Origin: Erythrocercus mccallii | Taxonomy: Eukaryota; Chordata; Aves; Passeriformes; Dicruridae | Length of the DNA stretch: 64,000 bases | NCBI GenBank assembly: GCA_013397435.1 | Contig: VZRG01001492.1 | Coordinates: 4,754-68,753 of the forward strand | Direction of reading: 5' to 3' | Part shown: piece by piece, positions 10,401-24,200 of the stretch | How positions within the stretch are numbered: position 1 is the stretch's first letter | Layout of the letters: every line of letters begins with the position of its first letter | Notes under the pieces: generated by a model | What the model saw: the letters and a program-made list of their open reading frames with translations, nothing else | What the model was told of the DNA's origin: nothing | Databases searched by the model: none | Made by a program: the position numbers and the translations under genes

Positions 10401-13400
10401 GGGGAGATGCAGTTCTGCCTATACTGCCTTTGGCTACAGAATGCTCAGTGAGTCCCGGGTCAGTCAGGTCAGTATGATCAGCGCTATGACCTGGTAGGAC
10501 ACAGAGTCCTTGCAGCCCAGAGCGTCTCTAGTACATGGAAATGGTCTTTTTCCCATGGCACACACTCTGCCCTAGCATTAAGTAGCGGTGGTTATAAAAG
10601 GGAAAATTGCACATTCTACGTGCTTGATTCAGCTTCCTTTTCTCACCCAACCCATGCCTATGCTAGAGCACAGAGAAGGGGGTTTACTCCTTTTCCATGA
10701 ACCCTCATGATTTATTGCCATGACAACTCTCCCCTCTCCAGAGGTCTGGAGGAGCCCTGTGAGCCGGTCTCTCCTGAGTACATTCTTCCTGCAGTGGAGG
10801 ATGGATGCCAAACCTTTGCAGAGCAGAAAGGAATGCCAGGCATCCTGGGGTCACACCAGATGCTTTGAAGGCTTGCTAACCCACTGTCATTAACCTTATG
10901 CTGTGCAATTGCATGTCAAAATGGGCTACAGGCAGAGCAAGCAGGCCAGCAAACCTGCCCCATCTAAACACTCTTCCCTGAACAGGTGTTTCCAGTCTAG
11001 AAACCACATAGCATGCTTGCCTGTCTCTCACAAGAGACACAGCACTGCATAACTTTGGGTAACCAGTCCCTCATCCAGATGAGAGGGATGACAATTGCTA
11101 ATTTTTTTTTTCACTGAATTTAGCTTTACTAGCACAGCTCTTTGTAACAGATGTTACAAATAAATAGGTGTCACCTTTCACAGTGTTTTAGAGATATTTT
11201 CAAATAGTACTACTGTGCAAAACCTAAGAACTATAGCATAAAAAACCAAAATGACCATACCTGTTCACTGTTATGTCTAAGCTCCTTTTGGGAAAGCATT
11301 TTGTTCAATAAAAGCTTATGCTTCCTTTATAAAGCTATAACATTTCTACTTGAATTAAAAAAAACTATATTTCAAAAACCCCTGTTTCTACCCTCAAGGA
11401 AAACTGCATGTTGCAGTCTTCACGTAACCTCAGACATCACATATTTAACCAGTTCGCTAAGAACTTCTGTCAACTTGCCACATCCGTGTAATGGAACCGA
11501 TGTGCTCCCTCAACCAATCCATTCACTGTGGGTTAAATAGCAAGACAGTTAACTAAACTCCTGGGTTTTGAAGCTTATAATTTCTTTATTTATAGACAGG
11601 ATGGAGTAAATTAAAGATTTCAAAATTTCTTTGTTTGCTGTTCCATTCACTTGTAACCACAAAATTAGATGGCAACAGTGGTTTTAAAGTTTGTAAGTTT
11701 ATGGAGACTCAATATTTCACAAATCTAATTATTTAAGGAAACGCAGTCCATCTAATGTTACTGATTCACCAACTGAATGCTACAAAGTAAAATGCCAAGG
11801 AATAGTCCATGTCACCAATGTGGTTGGTTGTACAGGGAAGTATCTTAAAACTACTTTAAATTAAGAGGAAAAAATGCAGGATATTGCAAACTATTATTTG
11901 AAATTAGTACAGTAGAAGAGAGATTTAAGATTCTTTAATAAAGCCTGTGCAAATATATGTCCTAGTTCCTATTCCTTTTATTTTGCTGAAAGCAACTACT
12001 AAAGCTTGTTATTAGCTATAACATTGCCTAAGCTATGCCAGCAATGTTCTGACAAATCTCTAGGGATTTTTTTACCCACTTTCCTTTTATTATCATACTC
12101 CATCTCTAATATTCAATCAGTGCCAAACTGGTTTATGTATGCCAATCTTTCTCACAGAAGTGGAAAAATATCCTGCTGTATGTTATAGGTCTGCTGATGT
12201 GACAGGGAGAGACTGAATGGAAGTGGGAAAGGGAAGCAGGAGGGAGGAGGATGAGAGCACCAGCCTGCAGTCTGGTGCAGAAGTCTCATTTTTTTAAATC
12301 AAAAAGTTGGCAAAAAATCAAAGTGCAGACTAGCATTAGTTAGGTCCCTTTTAACCTTCAACACAAGCTTCACACATCATGTGGACTCTTCCCTTTAGTC
12401 TAATTTCAGATGCAGAACAAACTTGTGCCTTGAAAACTGGCCAGACCTGAATCCCCATTTTACTACGTACTTTCAACAAAACACACTACGAGCCACTGAC
12501 CAGATCATTCGCTGATGAACCTAAATTTCAATTTCTATGCAGTTATTTAAACACAGCCCAGTTGTTAGCTGAATTTCCCCACTGGGACAAGATTGTACAA
12601 TGTTCACTTTTGTCCCTTGTAAAATCATAGACAATGTTTAGGAGTACTTGATTAAAAAGAAAATTCTGGGAAGAACTCATTTGCTGCTTGTGTAAATATA
12701 GTTCCTCATTAAAATTTGATAACAAGTCTTAATGGAATACTACAACCTCATTCATGCTTTTGAATAAAGTGATTTAAATTGGCATGAACACAGTTTAAAT
12801 ACACTTCTTCCCAGCTAACTGTTGGCAGCTTTTTAACGGCCTGCAGGGACAGGTATGACTCATGCCTGCTCTTCAAAAACTTTTTTAAAATGCAGACTTT
12901 TTTCCACTGGTCTATTGTGCTTTACAAGTAAACTGAAAGGAACTAAAATTAGAAGGCAGACCACTATCACCAGAGAGATTAGGAACTCCTATGCTATGCT
13001 GATTCCAAAAGCTGAATTGGTTGACCTGTACTAGGGACTCTTTTATTTTGGTTCCTACTAGATTTCTGGCAAACTTTATCCAAAGTCTCTCCTGGTTACA
13101 AATTATTTAAATTCCCCGTGTTTAGTAACAGTGGGTGGTCTCTGGATTCACATGCAACATTGCACTGAGCAACCCTCATTCTCCGCTATGCAAGACAATA
13201 AAATTAAGGTGTAAGTCAGCATGAGAATGCTACGTGGTCACAGGTCATATGGCAAAGCTGTGGGGTTTTTAAAACAACCTCAGCAACCTCAGTCTTTTCA
13301 TGTGCCTTGTGCACAGTATGCTAATATTTATTGATTCTGATTCATGCAAAGAATATTTGGTGGATTGCTAGTTTAAGAAGGGAATCCAACAGCCTCAAGT

Positions 13401-14565
13401 TTAGACTGAGCAATCAACCTGTCAAAGAAAAGACAGCAGAAGATACTAACCTTCCCTGTAATTCACTCATTTTAGGTAGTGCAGACTACTGGGTTAAAAG
13501 CTAAAACAATAAGGTACATTTCAACTTAAGATAGGGATGTCAGCCTCCTTATCAGCAGAGTCCTTCAAAGAGCCCTCTGAAATTCTCTTCCTTTGACACA
13601 CACAAGCCTCACATCTGTGGCAAGATGGGTGGGCTACTTAGTCCTGAAGAGCACAATAGGTGCTCTCAGGGTAGTATCCTGTTAACCAGAAAACCTGAAC
13701 AAGCTTTGTGCTTTATGCAAAATACCTAAGGAAAATATGTTAAGTACTTGATTTGCCATATCACAGAGGAAAGTTAAATGTGACTCAGCAGGTATACATA
13801 CTGAGATGCAAGAACATTAGCACTAACTGGGATTTGTTCACTTTCCTGTTCATGATAGCTGGTTTCATTACCATATTATGTGCATCTTCTTTAGGAGTGG
13901 TGGGTTTTTGCTTTTACAGCAGGTAGGTGGCTGGTAGTTTTGCGTGGCTCTCTGAAAGGAGCTATAGAAACGTGACTAGTAAGCTGGGTTAGCTGTTCTG
14001 TATTACAGGTTAAATGAAGAAAAGAAGAAAGAGGAAGACTCAGCCAGAACCTGCATTGATCTAAAGCATGGGTCAACAGTTCCAAGACACAGAAAATCCA
14101 ATTCATTTCCCATTTCCAATTTCCAGGGGACATCTATTACAATCTAAAAGGTATCTGTTTTCAAGAGTTGAGATACTAACTCTTTTCTAAGCAGAGGCAC
14201 TGAGGTTAAAGAGATGGCTGTACCAAAAGAAATTTCATCTCAGAATTAAAAAAAAGGTGTGAAAAACAATCATAATTCCCCCTTCACCTGCACAGAAACT
14301 ACTTTTTGTTGCAGTAGAAAGTGGAAGTCTTGAATTAAAAAATTAGCAGGTGCCTAAGTATGAGAACGGGGATGGATACCAGGTTAAGGAGCAGTCATGA
14401 AGGCTGTGAAAACAACCAGTGTACCAAATCCAACCCTCTCGATCTTTTGGAAGGGTATTTTCTATATCTGCAACTGGTAGTTAACGTTTTTCTGGTTTTA
14501 TATCTACCTAAATATATAAATAAGCAATCAAAGTGTCTTCAGCTCCTAAGGAGAATTTGTGCTTA

Positions 14566-14602
14566 AGGGTATATGACACCTAGAGAGTGGGTCATATACC
14601 CT
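14566..14602. repeat. Perfect 12-bp inverted repeat (hairpin)
   Basis: AGGGTATATGAC (14566-14577) is the exact reverse complement of GTCATATACCCT (14591-14602), with a 13-base loop. No neighbouring element explains it. Confidence 0.85.
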
Positions 14603-17600
14603 ACATCTTTTCTCACTGCTGAGGTACTGACTTAGCCCTGGATGAAACAGAATATATAACTGGCTTGCAAATAAGAGCTCACCATGCAACCAGCCAGCTG
14701 ATGGTATCAACAAGAGAGTGAAAGGCTGTTGCAATTTTGTCCAGTCGGGCTGCTATCACATATCCAGCTTACATTCTCTAACAAAAGTTTGAGCAGTAAC
14801 ACCTAGACCTGAACAAATCTGGTCCTGCCCAACCAGTCTAAAAGAAATTATCAGCTAATTTCTTCCAGACAACACAAGAATATCAGGAAGGCAAATTAAC
14901 CATTTTATGCCTCTGACAGGTCTTTCTAAACCTTCTACCACTTCTTCCAACTTTTCATTTCCCTGAAACAAAACTACAGTTCTCAGAAATATTCTGGAGA
15001 ACGGACAACTAAGGAAAAAATTCTCAGTGCTCAGATGTTAAGCCTCCCTCCCCACAGCATTAGTGTCTTCAAAATGTTTTTAAATGAAAGGGAAAAGAGA
15101 AGTAGCTTGCAGTAGTTTCCAAATAATGCAGTTATACTACCTTTTATCTGTAGGGATGCCATCATGGAATTGCACTATTCCTTTAGGGGCCTTTGGGAAT
15201 GAGGTGAGAATATTATCTTGATCTGCATTAAACCAGTAACTGAATTGAGTATATTTGCTTCTTCATGTTAAGCTAATTTCAAGAAGCTCCTAATTTGTTA
15301 ACACTTTTTAGTGATCTTGAAGCTGGAAAGGAAGGGAACAGACAGCTCAATGTGTGTAACAAAGGCTTGTCAAATAACATCAATATTCCTCAATAAGATT
15401 GCCCTTTCAAAATAAGAACTACTTAGAGATATGATAAAGATCCTAGCTCAAAGGGACCAAATGCAGTGAAGGGGTCACAAGCTGAGAGCCTTATCTAGAG
15501 GCAAAACAGACTAAAAACTTGGCTAGGAATCAAGACTGCTTCTTCATGTTACCAAACTCTGGGGCCATGGCTGGGAACACCAAGTCTGCAAGCATACGCT
15601 CTCCACATCAATGCCTCTATGCAGAGCAGAGAGGAGTACTGTAGACAACATCAGTAGAAAACTGCAGCAGACGAGGAAATAAATCTTTAGGAAAAGGAGA
15701 ATACCATGCTTTTACCAATTCAAATCCCATTTTCAAATATACATGAAGATAACCACTGACAACTAAACATGCTTCACATCAAGAACAGTTCTAGATCAGA
15801 GGCCCATCTGCGCCAGAAGCATTCCTCATGCCTACTGCTATCTTCTCCTAAGGAAATGCCCACACTTCCCCACAGACATTCTTTACTGTAAGACAGCATA
15901 CCTTCCATAAACTTTTCTGAAACAAACTTGTCGAAACCAGCTCTCAAAATGGCAAGCCATGGGCATATTCTCTGCTGGATACAGCTGTACCAGAAGAGAT
16001 TACTCTCTCCTCCTTAACAGATTTCAGTCAGTGAGCTAAACTGGCTTATACAACTATATATAGTAGTAGATCTTTGGCAATAAATGCATGTTTTCCCCCT
16101 TAAACAGGCTAAGAAGTGATGACATGAGCAGATAAGTGGCAGATCTGAAACAGCAGAAGTCTGCTGACAGGATGCATGACAAATACCTGCAAGTAGCCCA
16201 AAGGGTGGCAGTTTATCCAGCCAACTTAGCTGAGCTGGAAGATGACGTGTTCATGGTACCAACTGGTCACAATCACAGAAGCCAAAATACGCTGGATTCC
16301 CTATAGGTAGGATAAGTGCACTGAATTCACTGAGGCCTCATGGTACTGCCAGGATTTGACTCAACATCTTATAAGCCCATATTACTGCTGCTTTAATCAT
16401 TAAAACCTCCCAAATCCAATACCTGCAAAGACTGGCACATCTGACTTCAAGAGCAGCGTTTTTTGAGAAATTCTAGAGGCAAATTACTTAATCCAGCATC
16501 AAGATAACTGCCATGAAATTCAGTTGTGTTTGCTATCTACTGCTGCAGTTACAGGAGCTTCTCCTGTACTGGCAGTCCCAGCTCATTCACACACATACAC
16601 ACTAAAATCCCCTATTGTCAGATGGCACATGCCAAGTCATCTCTTCCACACGTGTTTTCAATAAATAGATACACAAACATCACTGCTAAAGCATTTCAGT
16701 TATTCAGTTCAAAAGACAAGTTAGATGAAGAAACCAGCCTCTGGTCTAATTTATATTTTTCTTTTTTTAAAAGGAGTCCTGAGTTCCATTTCTAGTGCTG
16801 CTATGTGTGACTCTGTGCAACACCTTAGCCCTGTGAAGGCAAAACTGTAGTAACCTACACAAAGAATAGAAATGCCAGAGGCCTAAGTTCTGCTGAAAAA
16901 CTACATGTTAGCAAATATACATGGGGTCAGCTTGTAGACAGGTAACAGCAGCTGCTTGCAGTGAAGGCTTGCATTCACAGCCCCTTGCTTTCTTAGTGTA
17001 TGAGACAGGCTGCACAAGCAGTGAGAAACAGCAGCAAGAGGTTTAATACGACTAGCAGATAAAGTATAATCTTTTCAGAAACCCTTGATTACATGCTCTG
17101 AAGCCCACTCCACAATGATTCCCTTACTATCAGCTAAACAAAACTGCACTTTCTTTCTGCAGGTGTAAAATGATACATTAGCAAATAAATTCTGGTAAAT
17201 TTTTATTGATGTATTTTAGAGGTGGTTTTGGTTTCACCAAAAAGATGGAAAGGCCTTCCAGTGAAATCATTCTGCTCAGATATTATTCATAACATGTGTT
17301 TGTACTCAAATTTTCAACTTCATAACTGACTTTTATTAATGAGGGTGTGTTCTGCAAACCCACTGATGAAATACCTAAAATATCTTCAAATCACACATTT
17401 CTTTCAGCCCTTTCCACAGACCTTGTACTGCCACACCAATTCACAAGACAATTTTATTACAGAGCCCTTTCTCCTGCTGTACTGGCCTCCCTAGGACTGT
17501 GACAACCCTCCAGGCTGATCTTAGTTCTGGTGCACCAGTGGAAGCAGTGCTCACTGTGCCTCAGTGGGTAACAGGCTTTGCCTGTCATGTCACTCATCCT

Positions 17601-18620
17601 TTCCTCTGCAGCCCCCTGTACCCACCTGCAAATCACCTCTTGTATAAACAGCCCAACCTAATCCACTCCAACCAAACAAGCCGGGTTGGCAGAGCCTTAT
17701 TTCATTTTGACAAACAACATTGCCAGCAGATTTGAGAGGGCATTTCCCTTAAACAGAAGGGTTGTTTACCTGAACTTGCCTAGGCAAACAATCTATAAGG
17801 ATTCAACACATGTTTATCAGTGACTGCAGTGGTGTAAACTGAACTCCTGGATTTTGCAGACACGTAGCTGTGGATCACTAGTGTATTCCTTCTACTGGCT
17901 GTGCTGTGGGAGCAGAGTACCCAGAAACAGCTGGATAAAAGAGTATCTTAAGCTGCTGCAGCTTCTTGCTAAGACTGAACTCTTTGCCAACAAAAATGCT
18001 CTTTGCCCACCTTAGCTGTAACCAAGTGAAGGGTTTGGTTAGCAGGTAAAATTAGAGCTTTCCAAGCCACAAGACTTTAGGATTACGTCAGCAAAGCTAC
18101 TAGAGAAGACATCACCATTTCTGTGAAAAGTACTCTGGCAGAAGCAACAATGGTCACTTTTTTGTCGAAACAGAAAATCTCTGCTATCATGAAAGCACAG
18201 TCATCATCCACGTGATTTGTCTCTTAAGAGTGTAAGCCATCACAGATGACAGTACCCCCCCCTCAAAAAAGACCCAAAACACTTTGACAAAGCCTAATCT
18301 GTTTACAGAAGTTGAGACCATCTACTAACTGACCTGAAGGACACCCTTAAAGGCTGTGTCGGCAAGCTCTTTAAGAAATCCACTCATGCACAGAAATCTA
18401 CAATATGAAAAAATCCTGGGAGGGAGAGTTCAAATATGCAAAAAAGTACAAAGTCAAAGACAGTACCAGGAGTTTACACCTTCTCTCTCTCTCTGTGGCC
18501 TTTTCTTTTGAACTTCTGTTTGAATACTTGATTTTTTTTTCTGCTCACTAGTAAATAAACAGAAGAGGCAATTCCTTTCCCATCTATTTCAGCAAAGTCA
18601 TAATAATATTAAACTATTTT

Positions 18621-19106
18621 TTGTTTGTTCCAGCAGTTTCAAGAGGTGAAAAGTTATTACTTATGAACCTAGTGGATTTATTTAATAATTCTTTTATCAG
18701 TAAAAACATGTTTTTCTTTAAACATGATAGGCTTCTCTTGAGATTAGAAAGTTTCTTTCTCCTCATAAACAATTTTCCTTCCATTTTAGCTGAGTTTCTT
18801 GTGCCGAGATGTTTGGAAAAGGCTACTTACACAATTATATGTAAAATCCTCATTATAAAAATTGCAAAAGTAACTTTAGAAACAAAAGTGACTTTCTTTG
18901 TAATCAGAGTCCAGAATTTAATGCTAGTATTTAAAACATATATAAGAATTTTACCACAGAGAAATGTAACACAACATCTACCTCAACTGTCAGAGAAAGT
19001 TAACTTTTCTTGTATGTTTGGAAAAGAAATCAAAAGGAAACAGCAGGAAAATATATCAGCTTTGCTTTTGAGAGCTGAGAGCACAGAACTTCTATATTTT
19101 TGTTAA
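18621..19106 (+). other. 161-codon open frame of unknown status
   Basis: The longest frame outside repeats. It opens at TTG; the first ATG in frame is 18663, giving 147 codons. It runs antisense to FBXW7 through AT-rich DNA. The translation is rich in F, L, I, K and V, and I recognise no domain. A pyrimidine-rich stretch ending in CAG (TTTGTTCCAG, ending near 18632) near its start resembles a 3' splice site but is unsupported otherwise. Most likely a chance frame in sequence with skewed composition; not called as a gene. Confidence 0.15.
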
Positions 19107-21186
19107 CCCATGTCCTATCAGAATTCAGCCATTATAATTTATGGCCTTTTAGAGTTCCAAAAATGAATGGGAACCTTACTCTCAGAACACCAGAAGCCAT
19201 AAAGACAACACAACAAAGAACTGAGAATGTGATGGAACAAGTAATGAGAGTGTAAATCTGAAGTTCAGTGCTTCTCTCCATTATCAGTGCATGGTAATTT
19301 TATGCTATTTTCTGCTGAGGCTCCTTTGAACAGAACATTGAAGAGTGATTACATGTCCAAACTTTAATAAAATGTCAAAATCCACTGCTTCATTGTATCT
19401 GCAATTGTGATGGATTCCTCCTACACATGGGATAAGAAAGGATGGAATTTTGTATTCATGGTGCTCCAAGCACTATGTTTTAAGTTGGGGCTTGATGTAA
19501 ATCAGTTATTTGCCAACCAGACAGTCATTACTATAACCTCACATTTTAATTAAAAAGGCATTTTTGCTCTTAAAAATATGGCTTCATATCATGAATACAC
19601 TTCCAGAGAATAAAGATTTTTAAAATTTACTGGCTCTCACCACAAAACAAATCTCTGGCCAACATCATGTGTCACCACTGCAAGGGGGACAGAAGACAGC
19701 AGACTGGGTTCTGTCCTGTGGTTTCAACTCTGCTTAAACTGAAATAGGAAAAAAGACCTCCCCTTTGGGAAAAGAAGCTACAAAATCTCTGGTTTGGCCT
19801 CAAAACTTCTACCCTTCAAAGGCCAAAGCTCACGCCTCCACGCTCTGAGGTCTATCCAATAGCAATGGAAAAAACAGCCAAAGGCAACTGGGGTGGTCCT
19901 GCTTCCACCTTCCTACCTCAGGTGGTGCTGTCAATGCCAGATGGAAGACGATGGAAAACTACAGGCAAACCAGACCTGGCATCAAAGACATCGTCCTGCT
20001 CTCTGGAACTCCCACCATGTAGCAGTTTCTACAGTCATGGTTAACTATAACCTAACCTACAGGCTAAAATTCCCCCACTTATTTTTCATAGCACAGATAT
20101 CTTAAGACAAAACAGAACCAAATGTTTAATATTGATTTCTCTCTGTATTTTCAATGGACCCTCTTTTTACAATGAGACCACATGTGAAAACTTGTTACTC
20201 AAAAGAGATTCCTTTTTTACTCATCCTGCTGTCTACAGATGGTGACAAAAGTAGTTCTTCCTACCTACTGTAGAAAAAAGAATCACTCCTAGTTTCAACA
20301 AACAAAAGCATCGTAAAGATTGTACACAACCTATGCATTTCCCCTTGTAGAGGGAACACATCAAAGAGAAGACATCTGTCAAGAATGCACAGCAAAATGT
20401 TGACAGCCAATCCAATGGTATTTAGTCAGTTTTTGCACACTGGCTGTTGCAGAGCTAAATAGCAAATCTTACCACAATGTTCTTGCCAGGAGATTTAACT
20501 CTCCTATGAGCTGGGCTTTGATGCGTCAGAGAGGAAAGGATAATTCTTGTATTTTCCTTGGAAACAATGCAATAGTGATTGCGAGACATACTTGTCTGAA
20601 TTAGATGTATAATACCAAGTCTCATAAGAGACATTCTCAACTTCTGAAGCTTGCCTGGCAGTGATAGGAGCTATTAAGGGGTCTGCTTTAATGGATAACA
20701 AACATGACAACTCCCACAGAGAATCAACTGGTGCTGTGTTGGAAGGACTGAAAATGCAGTCCCTACCATTGCACTGGTCCTCACAGAGGGAAAAACAAAA
20801 ACAGTTCACATAAAGATTTCCAAAAGCAACCATCCTGATTTTTGTTGAGAAATACATAAGTGAAGACTTTGACTTCTTACATCCCTTCTGAAAGAACCTA
20901 CTTCAAATTAATTGAGCAACTTTTTGTATTCGCTAAGTGTAGGTAAAAGAGCATTTGCAGGTCCAAATGTTAATCATCATTTTCAATCTGATGGTACTGA
21001 AAAGAACCTTGAAATAACAGATCTGATTGGTGCGGCAGAATCATGAAGTTAGTTCACGACCATCTTCATCAGCCTGAATAGAAGTTGTCTGTGTTAGTCC
21101 TGCTCTGAAAAATAACATATTGCACCTAGATTATTGCCAGCTTTGTGAGACAGCTCTCTCTTAAATCCTGACAAGTAGGGAGACCA

Positions 21187-21252
<66 letters not shown>
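21187..21252. repeat. (AAT)22 microsatellite
   Basis: Twenty-two uninterrupted AAT triplets. Read on the minus strand they give the poly-isoleucine run seen in the 21094-21420 frame, which is therefore not a protein. Pure arrays of this length are usually length-polymorphic. Confidence 0.98.
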
Positions 21253-24200
21253 CTTACTGCTGCCCCTTGCCCATTCCCTCAACAGAAAAAGTTTGACCAG
21301 CAGCCTGTTGAGTGAATTACCAGGGAGGATGGGTACCCACAGACCAGGTGTCACCCCAAAATTCAGTTTCTGGTAAACCATGCTGTCTGATGTACATTTC
21401 TCATCTGATTTAGAGCGCACTCTGCAACAGAAAATTCTGTCACCAAGAGGAAGGTGACTATCTTTCTAACTTGGAAAAAGCTGAACCCGTGACAGCTATT
21501 ACTTATAAACTCCTCATCAAATGATGTTTTCAGCTAACCAGAATAAATCTATTAGCTACACTTTCAAGACCTCAGTGTCTCCCTGTGTTGCAGCCAATGG
21601 AGGCTGTACTCCCACTCTTCCTGGTACACAGTGCCTAAACTCATGTGGACCAGAATAAGTGCTTTCTGTTATTCACAGCTGACATCCATCATAATAATTT
21701 GTCTGTCTATTTCCCAAATGGGGGATATCTTTGTATTTCTCATATTGTCTTCAGAGGGGATAGGGTATTTGTTTCTTTGCAATTCCTATTCTGAATTAAG
21801 GCCATTTTCAATTCTTTTATCGACATTATTCTCAGAGAACAACTCATTGCCCATGGTTTTCTCTTTCAGTGTAGGCCTTCAGGCTGACTTCCTTGACACT
21901 GTATATTCACCCCACTGACTGGAAACCATGACAGGCTGAAAAAATGCATCCATTTGCTTCAGCTTTCCATTCATATGTGTTCAAAACCAATGTTTCTTCC
22001 CTCCCAAAACCAAATGTAGGATGCAACAACAGAAGTGACTTTAATGGCCACTAGTCATACACACTAAAAGAAAGTAGATGCATTGGGATTACGCTAAAAG
22101 ACTTCCTGAAGAGACTTTATAGCAACATGCTGTATAATTCCATTCTGAATTCTTACGTAAGATCCTTTGTAACTTGAACACAACCTGAATACTTCCAGGG
22201 ATTGCTCAAGATCTGAAGCAAGATAAAAATATAGCACTTGTGACTTCTGCACAGCTTTACATAATACATTTACAGGATAACATCCAAGAATTTTATTTAA
22301 ACAAACTTATGGACAGCTACTTGGTGACTCAATGAGTGAAACTGAAGACAGTGGCACCAATGTAAAACTAGAGAAAGGCATATGCCAGCAAAGTGGATTG
22401 CTGCAAGGCTGGTGTATAAAGCTACTAATCACCTTCCTCCAGGACTTTTATGCTGATGTAGGTATATCTTGCCTTATGGTATTTCCACCTGCCATTATGC
22501 CTTGTTATGCTTGTGTTTCAACAATACACGAGGGGTCAACCCCACAACAATTTCCTAATTATTTTAATTTGCCTCATTTTTTGGAGAAGGTTTCCTAATT
22601 AATATTAAGCATCAAAAATGTTTCCTCTTGAAGCTTCACTGAGTTTAAAGTACAGCTGTTTAAACAGGCTCCAGGTATACAGGACTGATGTCTTTTTTCC
22701 CCCTTTTTTTTACCTGGATAACTTCATTGGTTTGGATGTCCAAAACTCAAAACTGAAGGCTTGTCAGAAAAGTCCTACAAAACAGAAATATCCCCAACAG
22801 AAAAACTGAGCTAAAAGCCTTTCTTTTACTAGAGAAGCAGAAAATCTTTTCACAAAAGCAAAAAACTTTCAAGAGGACATTCTCTGTTGTCAGTAAGTGA
22901 CAATTAGGTTTTGCCCATGGGTTGCAAACACAATGAAGCATCCAGTACAGGAGATCCATCATGACAAAGACAGAACCACAATGTCTCTGAACAGTGAAGT
23001 TTCAGTAATTTCCATCCTTTCTCCGAAAACTGTCTTTGATGTGTTCTCATTGCCAGTCAGTTGCTTCAGATGTTGATTGCTCATTACACTGATTTGTCCA
23101 GTTTCCAGTTCACTGAAGGTTTTATTGTGAACTTTTCTGAAACAAATCAGTATAAAATATTTTTAGTGGGATGAGGTTTGGATGGAGATTAAATCTCTTT
23201 CATCCACAGTGGTGCCTGCTTTCCATCTGCCTATTTGGAAAATTTCTTGTAGCTTTTACTGCATCTATTATCTTTTGGGTGCTTTAGATCCTACCAGACT
23301 TTATCACAAAACTCTTGTGTAGACAGTGTAACAGGCAAAGACAGATAGCTGGAGATCTCTAAGTCCATTCCAACTTGTGCATCTATTCTGAGCACCAAAC
23401 AATTACTAGCCATTAGGTAACACATTACTTTTTGCATGTATCATGTTTTAAATAACGTGGAAAATACAAACAATACACCTATAAAAATTACAATGCAAAG
23501 GAATTCTGTAAATTTTTCAAAATATTTAAAGTAGAAACATGCAAAAAGTTTTCAGAAATGGCTTTCATACATTGAAAGTAATTTGCTTTTCACAAATCCC
23601 AGTCATTTGAGATTCCCTACCACAAAGATGACATCATAGATCTGGGAGAGTCTCTAATTTGTACCGCAAATTTATTCATTTTGTATTTAATACGAAAAAC
23701 TTATCTATGCACTCTAACTTCTTTGGCAGCAAAAGTTTAATTACTTACCATCCAAATACTCCCACTGAATTAGTTTTACACAGAAACTTAATTCAAATTA
23801 ACGCTGAAGTAACATGATACTTAAAAACGTCCAGACTCAGATGATAAAGTTACGTGTTGCCACCTATCCACAGACTCAAAGTACCTAGTGCTTTCTGCTA
23901 TGGAAGAACAAACTGCCTCATTAATTTACAGTTGTCCTTCTTAATTTAGCTAAAAGGACTTCTGAAATACACTCACATAGCCTTTTGTTCATCTCTACTA
24001 ATCAAACCACCTCACAGGAAACCTAAACTGAAGCCACAAGGTTGGGCACAGTGCTCAGTGGGGTCCTTACTCAGGGAGCTGCCCGTTTGTCACATGTGGA
24101 CACCACGCAGCATTGGTACCGTGGTTCCCCCATGTTTAGCTGTGCCAACAGAAGATGCTGCTGTCCTCACAGCAGAACCAAAGGAACAATAAATCCACTT

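Larger units (their letters stand above)
9164..10490 (-). mobile_element. CR1 LINE, 5'-truncated and internally deleted
   Basis: Non-LTR retrotransposon copy inserted on the minus strand, so its 3' end is at the left. The end carries two octamer-type repeats (9164-9179), followed by the conserved avian CR1 3' region (GGTTGGAAAGGACCTTCAAG and onward). Reading the minus strand upwards gives the reverse-transcriptase C-terminal region (about 9255-9605), a further piece in another frame (about 9602-9952) and then an endonuclease-domain relic (about 10140-10400). The region normally lying between endonuclease and C-terminal reverse transcriptase is absent, so the copy is deleted as well as frameshifted. 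It cannot be active. The right boundary is approximate because homology fades near 10490. Confidence 0.88.

Noticed and set aside
9910..10497. 195-codon plus-strand frame, the longest in the window
   Set aside because: It is the antisense of the CR1 ORF2 relic and has no independent support.
21094..21420. 108-codon minus-strand frame with a long isoleucine run
   Set aside because: It is the AAT microsatellite read in one frame.
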